A DNA stretch of 54,135 nucleotides, from NCBI GenBank assembly GCA_020853025.1, contig JADYZP010000033.1, positions 1-54,135 of the forward strand, written 5' to 3'. Made by a program: the position numbers and the translations under genes. Source of the stretch: Burkholderiales bacterium. GTDB lineage: Bacteria; Pseudomonadota; Gammaproteobacteria; Burkholderiales; Casimicrobiaceae. Below are positions 15,580-24,523 of the stretch, piece by piece; the stretch's first letter is position 1; the number at the start of each line of letters is the position of its first letter. The notes below the pieces were generated by a model, which was given only the letters and a program-made list of their open reading frames with translations, searched no databases and was not told the origin of the DNA.

Positions 15580-17307
15580 TCAGGACAGCGGCCACACGGT
15601 CGACAGATACTTCCAGTTGACGAAGTAGTAGAGGATGAAGGCGATGAGGAATACGATCGCCAGAATGAACGTACCCGGCGCGGCGAAGCCGGCGATACCG
15701 ATGTTGGTGCCGTGCGACTCGAAGGCGACTTCCACCGGCCGCATCGTCGGCGCGACGCCGTCCTTGGCCCGCACGTACGCGAAGCCCGGGGTGACGATCC
15801 GCTTGCCAAGGAAAACGCTGCCGACGGTGATCAGCAGGTACATGATGCCGCCGACGATCGCCGCGAGGCCGAAGATCGCCATCAGGCTCATCATCAGCCA
15901 GGCGGTGCCGGGGAACTCGTAGGGCAGCGCATTGCCGGCGAAGGACATGTCCCAGTGCCGTCGCGGGACCCCCAAGGTGCCGGCGCCCATCATGAACAGC
16001 GAGAAGCCGCACATGCCGAGCCCGAAGATGTACGGCTGCCATTTCGCCATCCCCGGGAACATGAGCTCGCGGCGGAACAGCGTCGGGATCAGGAAATAGG
16101 TGAGGCCCATGAACGCGAGCGTCGTGCCGATCACCACCGTCGCGTGGAAGTGGCCCGGCACGTAGATCGTGTTGTGGATGATGAGGTTCAACTGCTCGGT
16201 GCCCATCATGACGCCCGAGATACCGCCGAGGAAGCCAAAGCCGACCAGCGAGATGAACATCGCGGAAAAGCTGGGATTGCTCCATGGCGCCTTGCGCAGC
16301 CATTCGAAGAGGCCGTTGTTGAAGCCCTTATTGCGCTGTGCAACCTCGATCGCGCCCGGAACCGTCAGGCCGTGCACCATCGACGCCAGCACCGCGAGGT
16401 ACATCGCGTAGCTGGTGTTGAAGATCTTCCAGTGCGATGTGAGCCCAGGGTCGGCCAGCAGGTGGTGCGCGGAAGCGAGCTGCAGGAAGAAGATGTACAG
16501 CAGAAACGCCGCGCGCGACACCTTCTCCGACATCGGTTTCGCGTTGAAAACGATGGCCGCGATCGCGTACCAGACCGAGACGTGGGCGGCGACGTTGATC
16601 TGCTGCGCGCTGTGTCCGAAGGCCCACCAGACGGTGCGGTACATCAGCGAATCGATGTGGCTGACGTATCCCAGCGACCAGAGGAAGGTCGGAATCAGGA
16701 TGATGGCACCCGACGCGATCGTGAACACGGCGATGATCGCGGCGGTGACGGCGCCGAAGGTGACCAGCGGCACCGACCCATTGTAGGTCTTCTCGCTCTT
16801 GGCGACGACCAGCGTGCCGAAGAACACGAAGCAGGCAACCAGCGCGCCGACCGCGAACAGGATGAGACCGAGATAGAAGGCCGGATGCGCACCCATCGGC
16901 GCGTAGGACGTGAACATCACCGACGAGTCGCCGCGGAACACGGCGACGTTGTTGACCAGCGCACCGATGATCATCAGCCAGAAGCCGGCCCAGGCCCAGC
17001 GCGGCGCCGCGATCCGGCAGCGCAGCAGCGTCGACGCGCAGAAATACAGCACCGCGATCTCGAAGAAGATGATCCAGAATATGAGCATGTCGAGCCCGTG
17101 CGCGGTGAGCGCCAGGTAGAACCAGTCGGGCGGCAACAGGTGCACGACCTGCCAGCGCGTCAGTATGACCAGCAGCGAGAGGATGCCGCCGACCAGCAGC
17201 GAAACGACCGCGGCGACGGCATTCCAGCGGATCAGCTTCTCCGCCGGCTCGTGAAACGACAACCCCGAGGTGGGGCAAACGCGGAACATCCGATTGACGG
17301 CCATCAT
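15580..17307 (-). CDS. Heme-copper oxidoreductase subunit I, probable eNOR-type nitric oxide reductase
   Basis: The 575-residue protein has about 14 membrane helices. All metal-ligand His are present: H70, H232, H281, H282, H386 and H388. The helix-VI motif is GHSAQQIN. Gln236 takes the place of the cross-linked Tyr of O2-reducing oxidases (GHPEVY) and of the Glu of cNOR. Loss of that Tyr, together with a CuA subunit and linkage to Dnr boxes, argues for NO reduction by one of the recently recognised NOR families (eNOR, known from Rhodothermus). The NOR assignment is inference; heme-copper membership is certain. It probably starts at one of two adjacent ATGs (17307 or 17304) after AGGGGGC. It is followed by cyoE and SCO. 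Confidence 0.8.
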   Translation of the reverse strand: MMAVNRMFRVCPTSGLSFHEPAEKLIRWNAVAAVVSLLVGGILSLLVILTRWQVVHLLPPDWFYLALTAHGLDMLIFWIIFFEIAVLYFCASTLLRCRIAAPRWAWAGFWLMIIGALVNNVAVFRGDSSVMFTSYAPMGAHPAFYLGLILFAVGALVACFVFFGTLVVAKSEKTYNGSVPLVTFGAVTAAIIAVFTIASGAIILIPTFLWSLGYVSHIDSLMYRTVWWAFGHSAQQINVAAHVSVWYAIAAIVFNAKPMSEKVSRAAFLLYIFFLQLASAHHLLADPGLTSHWKIFNTSYAMYLAVLASMVHGLTVPGAIEVAQRNKGFNNGLFEWLRKAPWSNPSFSAMFISLVGFGFLGGISGVMMGTEQLNLIIHNTIYVPGHFHATVVIGTTLAFMGLTYFLIPTLFRRELMFPGMAKWQPYIFGLGMCGFSLFMMGAGTLGVPRRHWDMSFAGNALPYEFPGTAWLMMSLMAIFGLAAIVGGIMYLLITVGSVFLGKRIVTPGFAYVRAKDGVAPTMRPVEVAFESHGTNIGIAGFAAPGTFILAIVFLIAFILYYFVNWKYLSTVWPLS

Positions 17308-17317
17308 TGCCCCCTGG

Positions 17318-17866
17318 TTATTTCGGCTTGACGACGTACAGCCGGCTCACCATCGTCGCGTGGTTGATGCCGCAGTACTCGTTGCAGATGATCCCGAACG
17401 TGCCCGACGAGGTCGGCGTCAGCGTCACGATGTGTTCGTAGTTCGGGTGCACCTGGATATTGATGTTCTCCGGCTGCAGCGAGAAGCCGTGCAGCCAGTC
17501 CATCGACGCCAGGTGCAGGCGATAGGTCTTGCCCTCCTCCAGCTCGATCATCGGCCACCACTGCCAAAGCCGCGCGATCAGGTAGACGTCGCTGCCCGCG
17601 GGCGGATGGACCACCGGAATCTTCTGGTCGGTCTCGACGCGGACCGTGTACTTGTCCACCATCGCCTGCGTCTTGGCCATGTAGGCCTCGGGCGTGGTCC
17701 GGTACGCCTCGTTGGACAGGTTCTGCTTACCGAAGATGTGCCAGTACGGCATCATGAAGAACATCACCAGACACCAGACGAAGGCGATGGCTATCCACAT
17801 TCCTTCGACGCGGTCCAGCGGTTGTTTCCACCACAGCCGGTTTGCCGGTGATTCAATGGCGCTCAT
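17318..17866 (-). CDS. CuA-containing heme-copper oxidoreductase subunit II
   Basis: The 182-residue protein has one N-terminal membrane helix (about 22-40) and a periplasmic cupredoxin domain. The CuA ligands are complete: H126 (DWLHGF), C161, E163, C165, H169 and M172 (CNEYCGINHATM). It should accept electrons from a periplasmic c-type cytochrome and pass them to subunit I, whose gene begins ten bases downstream. The single helix and short length are like those of B-family oxidases and CuA-bearing NO reductases rather than the two-helix A-family subunit II. Confidence 0.93.
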   Translation of the reverse strand: MSAIESPANRLWWKQPLDRVEGMWIAIAFVWCLVMFFMMPYWHIFGKQNLSNEAYRTTPEAYMAKTQAMVDKYTVRVETDQKIPVVHPPAGSDVYLIARLWQWWPMIELEEGKTYRLHLASMDWLHGFSLQPENINIQVHPNYEHIVTLTPTSSGTFGIICNEYCGINHATMVSRLYVVKPK

Positions 17867-17905
17867 GGGGTCTTCTGCCTATTCGTGTTGTGAAGGGACC
17901 GGCGG

Positions 17906-18088
17906 TTACTTGGCGATCGGGATGCTGACGATTTCCATTACGCCCCAGACGATGTAGAGCACCGTCGGCATGGAGATGCCGATGAACAGCAGCAGGAATG
18001 GGTTGTCCAGCAATTGCTGCATTGCAGGAATCGGTTCGTCGGGAACCTCGTCATCGACGACCGGATTCGTGGTGTTCGCTGTGGCCAT
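17906..18088 (-). CDS. Small single-helix membrane protein, likely accessory subunit
   Basis: The 60-residue protein has an acidic soluble N-terminus (residues 1-25, rich in Asp, Glu and Pro) and one membrane helix at about 30-54. It is preceded by a strong GGAGG site and is the first gene of the heme-copper unit, 39 bases before the CuA subunit gene. Its position suggests a small third subunit such as those of B-type oxidases. No sequence motif proves this. Confidence 0.7.
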   Translation of the reverse strand: MATANTTNPVVDDEVPDEPIPAMQQLLDNPFLLLFIGISMPTVLYIVWGVMEIVSIPIAK

Positions 18089-18194
18089 GGCCTTGCCTCC
18101 CTCGTGGTTGTTCGTTGCCGCACGTTTCGCCACGGCTTCGGCGGCCCGCGGCGACGATCCGTTGGACTCTACGGTGCACGGGTATCGATGCAAC

Positions 18195-18208
18195 TTGATG
18201 CGCATCAA
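18195..18208. promoter_or_regulatory. Perfect FNR/Dnr box in a divergent promoter
   Basis: TTGATGCGCATCAA is an exact TTGAT-N4-ATCAA palindrome. It lies between the minus-strand heme-copper unit (first start codon at 18088) and the plus-strand heme A synthase gene (18256). It may control both, so enzyme and cofactor synthesis would be induced together. Confidence 0.85.
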
Positions 18209-18255
18209 GCAATTCCGGGCTCTGGCCGCGGCGGCGTGCATCGCGCAGTCGCGGC

Positions 18256-19371
18256 ATGCTTGCCGATACGCATCGACGTGGCACAATTGCCCGCATCGTG
18301 CCTTCGTCCTCCGCCCTTTCCGGACTGCCCCGCCGCGACGCTATCGCGCGGCCGAGGGTCGACCATGGAGTCGCGATCTGGCTGCTCGCATGCTGTGCGC
18401 TGGTGTTCGCGATGGTCGTCGTCGGCGGGGTGACGCGCCTCACGCATTCCGGACTGTCGATCACCGAGTGGCAGCCGATCGTCGGCACGCTGCCGCCTTT
18501 GTCGGCAGCGGACTGGGAGGCCGCGTTCGCCAAGTACCAGGCGACGCCGGAATACCAGCAGGTGAACAAGGGCATGGCGCTGTCCGAGTTTCGTGGCATC
18601 TTCTGGTGGGAGTATTTCCACCGCCTGCTCGGCCGGCTGATCGGTGCGGCGTTCCTGCTGCCTTTCCTCTGGTTCGCCGTGCGGCGGCGGATTCCACGGG
18701 GCTATGGCTGGAAGCTCGCCGGCATCTTCGTGCTCGGCGGAGCGCAGGGTGCGATGGGCTGGTACATGGTGAAAAGCGGGCTGGTCGACGATCCGCGCGT
18801 GTCGCAGTTCCGCCTCACCGCGCACCTGGGACTCGCCTTTGTCATCTTCGGCGCGATGTTCTGGGTGGCGTTGTCGCTGCTGCGTCCGCAGCGCGTGAAG
18901 GTGGCAACGGAGGCGCTGCGCCCGGTGCGACGCTTTGCGAATGCGGTGGTTGCGCTGGTATTTCTGATGGTGCTCAGCGGCGGCTTCGTGGCGGGCATCC
19001 GCGCGGGGTTCGCGTACAACACCTTTCCGTTGATGAACGGCGACGTGGTGCCGCCCGAGATTCTGATGCTCGAGCCATGGTGGAGGAATTTCTTCTACAA
19101 CATGGCGACCGTGCAGTTCGATCACCGGCTGCTGGCGTGGGTATTGGCATTCGCGGTTCCGGCGCTGTGGTGGCGGGTGCGCCGCACGTCCGGCATGCCG
19201 GCGCGCGCGCGTACCGGCGCGCACTGGCTGCTGGCACTGCTCGCAATGCAGGTCGCGCTCGGCATCCTCACCTTGCTGCATGTCGTGCCGCTGCCGCTGG
19301 CCGCGGCGCACCAGGCGGGCGCCGTGCTGGTGTTCGCCGGAGCCCTGAATCTGGCGCACGCGATGCGCTGA
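18256..19371 (+). CDS. ctaA: Heme A synthase, COX15/CtaA family
   Basis: The 371-residue protein has eight membrane segments. The first half holds the [14 protein letters not shown] loop typical of COX15-type proteins and the catalytic EYFHR motif (Glu three residues before His). The second half has FDHRLLA and a C-terminal AAAHQ. It oxidises the methyl group of heme O to the formyl group of heme A. The start is uncertain: the ATG at 18256 has no good ribosome site, and a GTG at 18298 is an alternative. The gene diverges from the heme-copper operon across a shared Dnr/FNR box. It keeps the Glu that the homologue at 4623 has lost. Confidence 0.93.
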   Translation: MLADTHRRGTIARIVPSSSALSGLPRRDAIARPRVDHGVAIWLLACCALVFAMVVVGGVTRLTHSGLSITEWQPIVGTLPPLSAADWEAAFAKYQATPEYQQVNKGMALSEFRGIFWWEYFHRLLGRLIGAAFLLPFLWFAVRRRIPRGYGWKLAGIFVLGGAQGAMGWYMVKSGLVDDPRVSQFRLTAHLGLAFVIFGAMFWVALSLLRPQRVKVATEALRPVRRFANAVVALVFLMVLSGGFVAGIRAGFAYNTFPLMNGDVVPPEILMLEPWWRNFFYNMATVQFDHRLLAWVLAFAVPALWWRVRRTSGMPARARTGAHWLLALLAMQVALGILTLLHVVPLPLAAAHQAGAVLVFAGALNLAHAMR

Positions 19372-19380
19372 GCGCGCTAC

Positions 19381-19394
19381 TTGATGCGCATCAA
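19381..19394. promoter_or_regulatory. Perfect FNR/Dnr box upstream of the DUF2249 gene
   Basis: TTGATGCGCATCAA, the same 14 bases as at 18195, begins nine bases after the heme A synthase stop codon and 79 bases before the next start. It places the small DUF2249 gene, and possibly iorAB behind it, under anaerobic or NO control. Confidence 0.85.
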
Positions 19395-19472
19395 GGTGCG
19401 GCGTGGCGGCGGTTCCAACAATGCTGGGATGAAAGTATCAACTCTCTTACGCCAACCGCGAGGGTTTCTGCA

Positions 19473-19697
19473 ATGACGCGGGAGCTGGTCCTCGACGTCC
19501 GCGGCATGGAGCCGCCGCAGCCGCTCGAACTCGTGCTGGAGACCATCGACGATTTTGCCGTCGGTGACCGCCTCCGGGTGATCATCGACTGCCACCCGCT
19601 GCCGCTGTTTCGCATTCTCGGCGAGAACGGCTACGCGTACAGCGAGGCGCCGGGCACCGAAGCGAACTACGAGATCACGATCTGGCGCAAGGGTTGA
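19473..19697 (+). CDS. DUF2249 / TusA-fold small protein
   Basis: The 74-residue protein starts with LDVRGMEPPQPLE, the DUF2249 pattern in which a TusA-like fold presents a helix after a D.RG.EPP turn, and ends with ITIWRKG. It lacks the TusA catalytic Cys. DUF2249 genes are often found next to denitrification and NO-response genes, but their biochemical role is not established. GAGGG upstream is a plausible ribosome site. A perfect Dnr/FNR box precedes it, and iorA begins 28 bases after it. Confidence 0.8.
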   Translation: MTRELVLDVRGMEPPQPLELVLETIDDFAVGDRLRVIIDCHPLPLFRILGENGYAYSEAPGTEANYEITIWRKG

Positions 19698-19724
19698 CCG
19701 GCGGCGCCGTCGCGGGAGGAAGTG

Positions 19725-21872
19725 ATGGAGCAATCGTTCGCGCGCGAAGTCGAGATGCTCGCAGCCGGCGATGGCTGCGTCTTTCACGGCGAAGGCATCC
19801 TCGCGGTCACCAAGGCGCTTCTGCAGTCCGGCGTCTCCTACGTCGGCGGCTACCAGGGTTCGCCGGTGTCGCAGTTGCTCGACGTGATGGTGCAGGCGCG
19901 CGACTATCTGGACACGCTGGGTGTGCACGTGGAGGCGTGCACGAGCGAGGCCGCAGCCTGCGCAATGCTCGCGGCGTCGGTCAACTACCCGGTGCGCGGC
20001 GCCGTCACCTGGAAGTCGATCGTCGGCACCAACGTGGCGTCCGACGCGCTGTCGAACCTGGCGTCTCCGGGCGTGCGCGGCGGTGCGCTGATCATCGTCG
20101 GCGAGGACTACGGCGAGGGTTCCAGCGTCGTGCAGGAGCGCACGCACGCCTTTGCGATGAAATCATCGCTGTGCCTGCTCGATCCGCGGCCGGAACTCGC
20201 GCACATCGTGCGCCTGGTCGAGCACGCGTTCGCGCTGTCGGAAGCGGCGTCGACGCCGGTGCTGCTCGAACTGCGCATACGCGCCTGCCATATGCAGGGC
20301 AGCTTCGTCTGCCGCGACAACGTGGCGCCCGCGCTGTCGATGCGCCGGTTGCTCGCCGAGCCTGCGGCGCCCGATCCGCGGCGACTGCCGCATCCGCCGT
20401 TCACCTTCGCGCATGAGCAGCGCAAGGTCGACGAGCGGCTCCCGGCCGCTCGGCGCTACCTGGTCGAGCACGGCATCAACGAGGTGTTCACGGCGGAGCT
20501 CGACGACGCGGGAATCATCGTCCAGGGGGGCTTGTTCAACACGCTGCTGGCGGCACTCGCGGCGGCGGCGTTGGTCGACGATACCGGCCGCAGCCGGCTG
20601 CCGATCCTGGTACTCAATGCGACTTATCCGCTGGTGCCGGAACAGCTCGTCGCTTTCTGCATGAACAAGCGCGCGGTGCTGGTGCTTGAAGAAGGGCATC
20701 CGGAGTTCATCGAGTTCGAACTCTCGGCCATCGTCCGCCGTGCGCAGGTCGACTGTCGCATCGAGGGCAAGGAGGTGATGGGCCGTGCCGGCGAGTACAC
20801 CGCCGAGGCGCTCGTGCGCGGGCTCGAGCGTTTCGTCGCGTGTTGCGTTCCCGCGCTGTCGACGGCGGCGGCGGCCGCCTGGCGCGGCGAGGTGGACGCC
20901 GTACGCGCCCGCGCGCAGGAGCTGCTGGCGACGCCAGTCCCCGTGCGACCACCGGGTTTTTGCACCGGCTGCCCGGAGCGGCCGGTGTTTGCGGCACTGA
21001 AGCTGGTCGAGCGTGAACTGGGTCCGCGGCACATCGCCGCCGACATCGGTTGTCATTCATTCGCGATGTTCGAGCCTTTCTTCACGGGCAACTCGATCGC
21101 CGGCTACGGCATGGGGCTGGCGAGCGCGGCCGGGGTGGCGCCGATCAGCGCGCAGCGCACGCTGGCGATCGTCGGCGACGGCGGTTTCTGGCACAACGGG
21201 TTCCTGTCCGGCGTGGCCTCCGCGCTCAAGAACGGCTCGGACTCGGTGCTGCTCATCTTTCAGAACGGCTACACGTCGGCAACCGGCACGCAGGAGCTCC
21301 TGTCCACGCCGCGCGCCGCGTCGCGCGACGACGCGGGCGGCGACAGCACGACCGCCAGCGACACGACCATCGAACGGCTGCTGGCAAGCACCGGCGTGCG
21401 CTGGTTGCGGACGGCGCACACCTACGATGTGGCGACGATGAAAGCCACACTCGCCGAAGCCTTCACCACCCAGGAACGCGGGTTGAAGGTCGTCATCGCG
21501 GAAGGCGAATGCCAGCTCGAGCGGCAGCGGCGGCTGCGTCCCTACGTCGCCGGCCGGCTCGCCGCAGGCGCACGCGTGCAGCGCGTGCGCTACGGCATAG
21601 ACGAGGACATTTGCACCGGCGACCATGCCTGCGTGCGCCTGTCCGGCTGTCCGTCGCTGACCGTTGCCCAGCCCGCCGATCCGCTGCGCACCGACACGGT
21701 CAGCACCATCGACTCCGGCTGCGTCGGCTGCGGACTGTGCGGCGAGATTGCGGGCGTAGCGGCACTGTGTCCATCGTTTTACCGTGTCGAGGTCGTCCGC
21801 AACGCGACGGCGTGGGAGCGCTTTGCCGCGCGACTGCGCGCGTGGGCGCTGCAGGTGGTGCTGCCGGCGTGA
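19725..21872 (+). CDS. iorA: Indolepyruvate:ferredoxin oxidoreductase, alpha subunit
   Basis: The 715-residue protein has the pyrimidine-binding domain (GGYQGSPVSQLLD near the start), a long middle part, and a thiamine-diphosphate-binding domain with GCPERP, then GDGGFWHNG and a later NGYTSATG. The C-terminal iron-sulfur part has the proteobacterial Cys pattern (CTGDHACVRLSGCPS, then CVGCGLCG). It oxidatively decarboxylates arylpyruvates (indolepyruvate, phenylpyruvate) to arylacetyl-CoA with ferredoxin. Phenylacetyl-CoA is the substrate of the PadBCD complex encoded nearby. An ATG at 19725 after GGGAGGAAGTG is preferred over the GTG at 19722. It overlaps iorB. Confidence 0.93.
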   Translation: MEQSFAREVEMLAAGDGCVFHGEGILAVTKALLQSGVSYVGGYQGSPVSQLLDVMVQARDYLDTLGVHVEACTSEAAACAMLAASVNYPVRGAVTWKSIVGTNVASDALSNLASPGVRGGALIIVGEDYGEGSSVVQERTHAFAMKSSLCLLDPRPELAHIVRLVEHAFALSEAASTPVLLELRIRACHMQGSFVCRDNVAPALSMRRLLAEPAAPDPRRLPHPPFTFAHEQRKVDERLPAARRYLVEHGINEVFTAELDDAGIIVQGGLFNTLLAALAAAALVDDTGRSRLPILVLNATYPLVPEQLVAFCMNKRAVLVLEEGHPEFIEFELSAIVRRAQVDCRIEGKEVMGRAGEYTAEALVRGLERFVACCVPALSTAAAAAWRGEVDAVRARAQELLATPVPVRPPGFCTGCPERPVFAALKLVERELGPRHIAADIGCHSFAMFEPFFTGNSIAGYGMGLASAAGVAPISAQRTLAIVGDGGFWHNGFLSGVASALKNGSDSVLLIFQNGYTSATGTQELLSTPRAASRDDAGGDSTTASDTTIERLLASTGVRWLRTAHTYDVATMKATLAEAFTTQERGLKVVIAEGECQLERQRRLRPYVAGRLAAGARVQRVRYGIDEDICTGDHACVRLSGCPSLTVAQPADPLRTDTVSTIDSGCVGCGLCGEIAGVAALCPSFYRVEVVRNATAWERFAARLRAWALQVVLPA

Positions 21873-23413
21873 ACGCGGCGGCGATGAACGCGCAGCGCCG
21901 GTCGCTGCTGATCGCCGCGGTCGGCGGCCAGGGTGGGGCGGTGCTGACCGGCTGGATCGTGCAGGCGGCGCGCAGCGCGGGACTGGTCGTGCAGGCGACG
22001 TCGACGCCGGGGGTATCGCAGCGCACGGGTGCTACGACGTACTACGTGGAGACCGCGCCCGCGCCGGAACCGGGCGCACCCGCGCCGGTCCTGGCGTTGA
22101 TGCCGCTACCGGGACGCGTCGACGTGCTTCTCGCCTCCGAACTCCTCGAGGCGGCGCGGATGCTCGAGCGCGGCATGGTGACGCCGGAGCGGACGACGGT
22201 GATCGCGTCGACGCACCGGATACTGACCGCGCGGGAGAAGATGAGCATCGGCGATGGTCGTTTCGACAGCGAGCGCATCGTCGGCGCGATCCGTGCGCTG
22301 ACGCGGCGTGCGGTGCTCTTCGACATGGAAGCGGTGCGCATGCGGCACGACGCCGCGATCAGCGCGGCGCTGTTCGGTGCGCTGGCGGGCAGCGGTGCGT
22401 TGCCGCTGCCGCGCGACGCCTGCGAAGATGCGATCCGCGCCGCCGGCCGCGGCGTGGGTCCGAGCCTCGCGGCGTTCGCCGATGCCTTCGACCAGGTCGC
22501 GAGCACCGATGCCGGCGTCGCGGATGAACCCCGGGCGGCGCGCGCGCCGGCCGACGAGGGCACAGCGTTGCCGGCCGCGCTTGCGCAACGCGTCGCACGC
22601 CTGCCTATCGATGTCGCGCAGATCGCAAAGCTGGGTGCTCTACGGACGCTGGGTTTCCAGGGTGCAGGTTACACCAGCCGTTACATCGATCGCGTGGAAG
22701 CGATACAGCGTGCCGAGTCTGCGCTGGGCGCGGGCGTGCCGGCGTCTGGCGCTCCGGTGTCCTGCGCGACAGCGCGCTCGCTCGCGCTGTGGATGTGCTA
22801 CGACGACGTGATCCGCGTCGCGTCGCTGAAGGCACGCCGAAGCCGCTTGGCGCGCATCCGGAACGAAGTGCAGGCGCTGCCGGGAGACGTCGTGCGCGTC
22901 CGTGATGTCTTCCATCCGCGCCGCGAGGAAGTGGCCGCGATCCTGCCACGCGCGCTGGGCGCGTGGCTCGGCAGGCGGCGCCGGACCACGGCGCTGCGCG
23001 GGCGCGGAATCGCGCTGCAGACGACGTCGGTGACGGGAGCGCTGGCGCTGCGGCTCACCGCCGCGCTGCGACCGCTGCGTCCGTGGTCGCTGCGCTTCGC
23101 CGCCGAGCAGGCCGAGATCGACGATTGGCTGGCGGTGGTCGAACAGGCGCTCGCCGTCGGCGGGTCCGAAGCCGCGCTCGCGGTGGCGCGGCTGCCGCGG
23201 CTGCGCAAAGGCTACGGCGACACGCAGACGGGCAGCACGGAGGAATTTCGCCGCGTGCTCGCCACCTGCCGTGAAGGCGGTGCGACGGGCTTCGCCGCTG
23301 CCGTCGAAGCGCTGCGCGCGACGCGGACAGCCGGTCAGGACGGTCGCGAGCGGGGGGCGCCGGTGCCAAAGGCGCAGCCGATGATCTGGACCCCGGCGCG
23401 CAAGGGACGCTGA
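21869..23413 (+). CDS. iorB: Indolepyruvate oxidoreductase beta subunit with DUF6537-type extension
   Basis: The N-terminal 190 residues are the gamma-type domain of 2-oxoacid oxidoreductases (LLIAAVGGQGG..LTGWIVQAA, then STPGVSQRTGATTYYVE). The remaining 300 residues form the all-helical extension found in proteobacterial IorB proteins. The GTG at 21869 overlaps the iorA stop as GTGA; an ATG at 21884 is the alternative. It pairs with IorA to form arylacetyl-CoA. The gene ends against the convergent Rrf2 gene with no space between them. Confidence 0.92.
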   Translation: MNAAAMNAQRRSLLIAAVGGQGGAVLTGWIVQAARSAGLVVQATSTPGVSQRTGATTYYVETAPAPEPGAPAPVLALMPLPGRVDVLLASELLEAARMLERGMVTPERTTVIASTHRILTAREKMSIGDGRFDSERIVGAIRALTRRAVLFDMEAVRMRHDAAISAALFGALAGSGALPLPRDACEDAIRAAGRGVGPSLAAFADAFDQVASTDAGVADEPRAARAPADEGTALPAALAQRVARLPIDVAQIAKLGALRTLGFQGAGYTSRYIDRVEAIQRAESALGAGVPASGAPVSCATARSLALWMCYDDVIRVASLKARRSRLARIRNEVQALPGDVVRVRDVFHPRREEVAAILPRALGAWLGRRRRTTALRGRGIALQTTSVTGALALRLTAALRPLRPWSLRFAAEQAEIDDWLAVVEQALAVGGSEAALAVARLPRLRKGYGDTQTGSTEEFRRVLATCREGGATGFAAAVEALRATRTAGQDGRERGAPVPKAQPMIWTPARKGR

Positions 23414-23893
23414 CTAACGCGCACGCTTCGCTGCGCGTGTCTGCGCGGCGGTCGTTGCGGGCGATGACGGCATGAGGCACGCGCGCTGCTGGCGCTCAAT
23501 CAGCGACAGCATCGTCGCCAGCGTGATCGAGCTGAAAGTCGCCTTCGTCGTCTGGTCGATTTCGGACAGCACGGCGCCCAGCGCCTGGCCCACCGGCGTG
23601 CGTTCGCCGCGCTCGCGGTGATCGGTTTCGTGGAGGCCCGGATCCTCGAAGGTCTGGATGACGTCGAACAGCGTCAGCCGACGCGCGTTGCCGACGAAGC
23701 GGTAGCCGCCACCGGCGCCGCGCACCGATTCGACGATCCCCGCGCGGGCGAGTCCCGCCAGAACCTTGGCAAGATGGTGCGCGGAAACGTCGTACTTGGC
23801 GGCGATGTCGGCGGCCGACACATGGCGCGTCGGGTCGGCGGCGAATTCGAGCACGCTGTAGAGCGCGAGCGACGTGTTCTTCTGCAGCTTCAT
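23414..23893 (-). CDS. Rrf2-family transcription regulator without cluster Cys
   Basis: The 159-residue protein has an Rrf2 winged-helix domain (residues 1-80: YSVLEFAA, then VSAADIAAKYDVSAHHLAKVLAGLARAGIV broken by the usual turn, and GAGGGY). IscR and NsrR ligate Fe-S with three Cys near residues 90-106. This region has none here, and the only Cys is near residue 138. It is therefore probably not a classical Fe-S sensor and may respond to another signal or partner. It is convergent with iorB and divergent from the pad operon region, so it is a candidate local repressor. Confidence 0.85.
   Translation of the reverse strand: MKLQKNTSLALYSVLEFAADPTRHVSAADIAAKYDVSAHHLAKVLAGLARAGIVESVRGAGGGYRFVGNARRLTLFDVIQTFEDPGLHETDHRERGERTPVGQALGAVLSEIDQTTKATFSSITLATMLSLIERQQRACLMPSSPATTAAQTRAAKRAR
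23417..23438. terminator. Stem-loop at the convergent iorB / Rrf2 ends
   Basis: ACGCGCA pairs perfectly with TGCGCGT around an eight-base loop, four bases after the iorB stop and inside the last codons of the Rrf2 gene. There is no T run, so it may act only weakly as a terminator, or the symmetry may be coincidence. Confidence 0.35.
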
Positions 23894-23917
23894 CGCCGGA
23901 GAACTTCGCCGCCGCGA

Positions 23918-24355
23918 TCAAGGCTCAAGCGCGATCTCCAGCGGGATGAACGGTGCGGCCATCATGCCCTGGCTGCGGAAGAACGACAGGATCAGCGTAT
24001 TGTCGCGCGCAAGCATCGTGCGCACGCGGGTGACGCCGGCACGACGGAAACCCGCGCAGATGGCGGCGAGCAGGCGGGTGCCGACGCCGGACAGCCGGGC
24101 CTCGGGGTCGACGTCGATCGCGAACACCCAGCCGCAGGGCGGCGAGCCGAACTCCCAGTCGCGCACCTCGCCGATGATGAAGCCGCACACACGTCCGGCC
24201 AGGTCGGCCACCAGGAACTGGCGCCCCGCCTGCGCACCGTCGCCGTAACGCCGGTAGATCGATCGCCAGTAGTCGCGTTTGACGATGCCGGTGACTGCGG
24301 CGTCGATCGCGATGACCTCTTCGAGATCGCCCCGGCGCGCCGGACGCGTCGTCAC
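23918..24355 (-). CDS. GNAT-family N-acetyltransferase
   Basis: The product has the GNAT fold order: an N-terminal TTRPARRGDLEEV strand-helix, a VCGFIIGEV strand, the acetyl-CoA loop (VDPEARLSGVGTRLL, the R-x-x-G-x-G/A site) and a C-terminal ARDN..ILSFFRSQGM motif. Length from the GTG at 24355 is 145 residues, typical of the family. The frame stays open to an ATG at 24496, but the added 47 residues are unlike a GNAT N-terminus and run into lower-G+C spacer. Its substrate is unknown. It lies 24 bases from the Rrf2 gene on the same strand. Confidence 0.75.
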   Translation of the reverse strand: MTTRPARRGDLEEVIAIDAAVTGIVKRDYWRSIYRRYGDGAQAGRQFLVADLAGRVCGFIIGEVRDWEFGSPPCGWVFAIDVDPEARLSGVGTRLLAAICAGFRRAGVTRVRTMLARDNTLILSFFRSQGMMAAPFIPLEIALEP

Positions 24356-24523
24356 ACCGCCGGTGTCGGCGCGTGCGGTGGAAATGCGTGCGGAACGCCG
24401 TTGGGTCGCCTTGTGCGCTGCGGCATCGGATTTCACTCGAGCCCCGTCCGGAAAAGAATGACAAATATCAATTCGAAATACGCATTCCAGTACCAAAATT
24501 GGCCCCGGACCCGCATTCTATAT

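Noticed and set aside
15712..17331. Long plus-strand frame opposite heme-copper subunit I
   Set aside because: It is rich in Arg, Asp and His with no domain, while the minus strand encodes the conserved enzyme.
21050..21868. Upstream extension of the iorB frame
   Set aside because: It overlaps the conserved iorA frame and reads as low-complexity Arg/Ala; the family N-terminus begins at the GTG or ATG near 21869-21884.
24356..24496. Longer N-terminus for the GNAT protein
   Set aside because: The 47 added residues are not GNAT-like and run into A+T-richer spacer near the repeat array, though translation from 24496 cannot be fully excluded.
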